Assembly (NCBI GenBank): GCA_009776995.1
Contig: WRMR01000260.1
Span: forward strand, 1-7,200
DNA: 7,200 nucleotides
Direction of reading: 5' to 3'
Source: Planctomycetaceae bacterium
GTDB lineage: Bacteria > Planctomycetota > Planctomycetia > Pirellulales > Thermoguttaceae
Positions 4,948 through 7,200 of this stretch are shown piece after piece; positions within the stretch are counted from its first letter, which is position 1, and each line of letters begins with the position of its first letter. A program made the position numbers and the translations under genes. The notes under the pieces are model-generated. The model was not told the DNA's origin, made no database searches, and saw only the letters and a program-made list of their open reading frames with translations.

Positions 4948-6804
4948 ATGAAATCATTTGTTCCACTTGCGAAAGCCGTTTTGGTTGCGGTTTGTTTTGG
5001 GATGCCGGGTTATGTTTCGGCGCAGGATTTTCTGAACGGTCAACTGAGCATCACGCCGTTGCCGCCGCCCACGACGCGCACGTCGTCCTCGTCCCGCGAA
5101 GGCACCACGCACGGTTACATGGAGTACCGCTTCCACATCAATAACAAATCGGATCAGCCGCACCTGGTGACGCTCACTTTCGGCGGCAATGCCGGCTATC
5201 GCGGCAATTTGTCATTGAGCCATGCTTCAACCGCAGTTCTTGTCGAGGCAAAATCGGAAGCAACGGCCGTGATTTTGCAGCCGCCTGTGCCGTTTCCCTG
5301 GAATGTTCCATTGGAAGTCAGGATTGACAATGGCCGGAATCAATCCGTGGGCTTTTCGTCCACGACACACGGGTTTCAACGTCACCGTTACGGCGGCATA
5401 GTTGCCAATATCCTGGTCAGCAACAAAATCACGGCCAATCAGCGCGAACTGCTCACACGCGGGACGCTTGAGGAGGAGCAAACGGAAACCCCGGAAACCA
5501 TCGGTGGTATGGGCGGCATGGGCATGGGCTACAGCACCTCAACCGCCGATACTTACGCCGTTTGGCAGAGCGAAATTCCGACCGACCAATGGTCCGACCA
5601 GTGGCTCAGTTACACGCGATTCGATTGCGTCGTGGTCAACCATGACGACTTGCTGGCACTGAAAGCCGATGCGTTTCGGGCTTTGCGCCGCTATGTCGAA
5701 ATGGGTGGCATGTTCGTTGTTCTCGATGCGCGGAGTTCGCAACTGCCGAACTGGCCGAAACACTGGGACAAAGTGGACGAATCCTTGCCCGCCGGAATGA
5801 CCCGCCACCGGGCCGTGCAGGGGGACGCTTACGTCATGCCGGGCGGCGGCAACGAGGAATCGGCCATCAGGCATTTGCGGGAAAAAATCATGGAAGTTGC
5901 GCGGCGTTTCAACGCCATCATGAGTTTCGCGGAAAACGATGCGCAAACCTTCGAACGCATCGCGCCGCTCGGCATTAACTATACCATTCCGGTGCGTGCA
6001 CTGGTCGTGCTGGTCATCTTTTTCGCGCTGCTCATCGGGCCGGTCAATATGGTGGTGCTCGGGATATTCAAACGCCGCGTCTGGCTCATCTGGACAATCC
6101 CGCTCACGTCGGTCGTGGCCAGTTTCCTCGTGCTGGGACTGGTCGTTTTTTCCGAAGGCGTCAAGCGGGTCACGAGCGTCAAGTCGCTGACGATTCTCGA
6201 TCAGCGTCGCGGCGAGGCGATGACCTCAGGTATCGTCGGATTTTACCGGACTTTTGCACCGCCGGGCGGCCTCAGTTTTACCAACAGCACCGAAGTCACG
6301 CCAGTCACCGGCAACATGGACGGCCTCACGCTGGGATTGCAAACCTATGGCGAACAGCAGTTGACGCAGAATTGGATCCGCCCGCGTATTCCGGCGTTTT
6401 TCCTGCTGCGAAAGGCGGCACCGTCGAATGTCCGGCTGGTCTTTGACTGGCAGGGCGAACCAACCGTCACCAATGGTTTGGGCGTGAAAATCACCGTGTT
6501 GAACGTCGTTTCGCCTGACGGGAAAACCTACACGGTCGATGTCCTTGAACCCGGCCAGAAAGCCAATTTGCAACTCAAGCCCGCCCCAATCGTGAGCCAG
6601 GATCATACGTTGTTCCAGGCAAGTTCGGGCTTCGAAACGCAACTCAACCGCGTTGCGTTGCCGGCACAGGGACGCGGAACCTACACGGCCAACATCGAAG
6701 GCGACTCCCCCTTCCTCGAACCGGGCGTCAACAACATGCTCCCCCTCACACGGGCCAACACGATCTTCGGCATTTTCACCGCCGAAGGAATGCCGGAGTT
6801 GTGA
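4948..6804 (+). CDS. Exported membrane-anchored protein of unknown function (GATase-like fold plus two membrane helices)
   Basis: This is a 618-residue protein with no assignable reaction. A signal peptide covers residues 1-25 (Lys near the start, a hydrophobic stretch, then VSA before QD). A beta-rich N-terminal part follows (about 50-160; YRFHINNKSDQPHLVTLTF looks like an Ig-type domain) and a Gly/Met-rich linker (GGMGGMGMG, 186-194). Residues 226-260, DCVVVNHDDLLALK...LRRYVEMGGMFVVLD, have the strand-helix-strand pattern of DUF4350 or GATase1-like domains.

Two membrane helices lie at about 350-371 and 379-402, joined by a short basic loop (FKRR) that should face the cytoplasm. The segment ALLIGPVNMVVLGIFKRRVWLIWTIPL matches a recurring IGPVNxxVL...R...WxxxPL pattern in large bacterial membrane proteins. 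The C-terminal 215 residues are again beta-rich and extracytoplasmic. Only one start codon is plausible; its ribosome-binding site is weak (GGGG at 4938-4941). The gene is divergent from deoC, and nothing beside it suggests a partner. Confidence 0.85.
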   Translation: MKSFVPLAKAVLVAVCFGMPGYVSAQDFLNGQLSITPLPPPTTRTSSSSREGTTHGYMEYRFHINNKSDQPHLVTLTFGGNAGYRGNLSLSHASTAVLVEAKSEATAVILQPPVPFPWNVPLEVRIDNGRNQSVGFSSTTHGFQRHRYGGIVANILVSNKITANQRELLTRGTLEEEQTETPETIGGMGGMGMGYSTSTADTYAVWQSEIPTDQWSDQWLSYTRFDCVVVNHDDLLALKADAFRALRRYVEMGGMFVVLDARSSQLPNWPKHWDKVDESLPAGMTRHRAVQGDAYVMPGGGNEESAIRHLREKIMEVARRFNAIMSFAENDAQTFERIAPLGINYTIPVRALVVLVIFFALLIGPVNMVVLGIFKRRVWLIWTIPLTSVVASFLVLGLVVFSEGVKRVTSVKSLTILDQRRGEAMTSGIVGFYRTFAPPGGLSFTNSTEVTPVTGNMDGLTLGLQTYGEQQLTQNWIRPRIPAFFLLRKAAPSNVRLVFDWQGEPTVTNGLGVKITVLNVVSPDGKTYTVDVLEPGQKANLQLKPAPIVSQDHTLFQASSGFETQLNRVALPAQGRGTYTANIEGDSPFLEPGVNNMLPLTRANTIFGIFTAEGMPEL

Positions 6805-6814
6805 GGAAAGGGGT

Positions 6815-6905
6815 GAGTGGCTCGTTGTGAGTGGCTAGTGGCTAGTGATGAGTGGCTAGTGATGAGTGGCTAGTGATGAGTGGCTAGTGATGAGTGGCTA
6901 GCAGC
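6815..6905. repeat. 14-bp tandem repeat (GAGTGGCTAGTGAT)
   Basis: Starting 11 bases after the exported protein's stop, GAGTGGC alternates with TAGTGAT. Four full 14-bp units run without gaps from 6850 (last TAGTGAT to 6891, then GAGTGGC and the variant TAGCAGC). They are preceded by variant units GAGTGGC-TCGTTGT and GAGTGGC-TAGTGGC-TAGTGAT from 6815. Each unit is two related 7-mers sharing an AGTG core. The array runs straight into the CAAAGTG heptamers. No coding role is likely. Confidence 0.92.
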
Positions 6906-6987
6906 CAGAGTGCAAAGTGCAAAGTGCAAAGTGCAAAGTGATTCGTTTTCTCCCCACTTTGAACTTTGAGTTTTGCACTTTGAACTC
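6906..6987. repeat. Heptamer hairpin cassette, intergenic copy
   Basis: The left arm is CAGAGTG and four CAAAGTG units (6906-6940). A 14-nt spacer follows (6941-6954), then a right arm in the inverted sense: CACTTTG, AACTTTG, AGTTTTG, CACTTTG and AACTC (6955-6987), all in 7-base register. The order and the TTGAACTC end match the copy inside the ATPase gene (2471-2548). Paired arms could form a hairpin in DNA or RNA downstream of the exported protein gene and might act as a transcript end, although no T-run follows closely. Confidence 0.88.
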
Positions 6988-7035
6988 CCTTTTGTTTTGG
7001 ATGCCTCAGACATAATTACCGTTACAAAAAGCCAT

Positions 7036-7161
7036 GATTTTGAGTCGAATGACCGACATTTTTTGTCGGGCTTTTGTGATTTTGACCCCGTTGTTCGGGA
7101 TTTTGAGTTGAAGTTTCGAGATTTTGAGTCGAAAATCCATGTTTTCGTGTCGAACATTCGA
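7036..7161. repeat. Six tandem copies of a degenerate 21-bp repeat
   Basis: Copies start at 7036, 7057, 7078, 7099, 7120 and 7141, with exact 21-base spacing. The plus-strand consensus is close to GATTTTGAGTCGAA followed by a variable part ending in TTCGA; copy 2 (7057) and copy 3 (7078) are the most diverged. On the minus strand one frame gives a heptapeptide repeat (FDTKTWI, FDSKSRN, FNSKSRT, TGSKSQK, PDKKCRS, FDSKSWL), and a second frame is open too. The first frame is open to the window edge upstream but runs on through the heptamer cassette downstream, so a real gene is doubtful. The rest of 6988-7200 shows nothing recognisable. Confidence 0.85.
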
Positions 7162-7200
7162 CTGGAAAACTCCGCAATCGGGGGTCAAATCTCCTTCCTT

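Noticed and set aside
4703..4951. 82-codon plus-strand frame in the deoC/exported-protein intergenic region
   Set aside because: It runs through a degenerate repeat and the promoter region, has no ribosome-binding site and overlaps the start of the exported protein.
6815..7161. CRISPR array
   Set aside because: The repeats are directly abutting 7-, 14- and 21-bp units without unique spacers of regular length, and no cas gene is present.

Overview
The window looks like chromosomal DNA from a moderately GC-rich bacterium whose intergenic DNA is full of repeats. The repeat style resembles uncultivated members of the PVC group (Planctomycetota, Kiritimatiellota, Lentisphaerota). It includes heptamer tandem arrays, a palindrome of the kind that translates as NQSRD...GAVT, and CTTTGTGGTGAA-like intergenic phrases. 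This placement is an inference from repeat style and gene content; no marker gene is present.

Layout. Positions 1-355 hold a long heptamer array, an inverted repeat and short repeat fragments. Positions 356-3556 (+) encode a complete PMCA-type calcium P-type ATPase. Positions 3557-3659 are a short gap. Positions 3660-3893 (-) hold the C-terminal remnant of a DDE transposase, directly behind deoC (3914-4606, -), which encodes deoxyribose-phosphate aldolase. Positions 4607-4947 are a divergent control region with a sigma70-like promoter and a hairpin. Positions 4948-6804 (+) encode an exported, membrane-anchored protein of unknown function. Positions 6805-7200 have no convincing gene and hold three adjacent repeat families with periods 14, 7 and 21 bp.

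The three intact genes do not form an operon or an evident pathway. The ATPase exports calcium, DeoC breaks down deoxyribose 5-phosphate in the cytosol, and the third protein acts at the membrane or periplasm.

The most interesting signal is the repeats. The ATPase gene carries two different palindromic repeat elements inside its reading frame, one in the actuator domain and one in the phosphorylation domain. Both are tolerated without a frameshift. The second belongs to the same heptamer family that flanks the genes at both ends of the window. All three full copies share one plan: CAAAGTG-type heptamers, a spacer of 14-22 nt, inverted CACTTTG- or CATTCTG-type heptamers, and an ACTC end. This is reminiscent of the Rickettsia palindromic elements that insert in frame into genes, and is the best candidate here for something undescribed.
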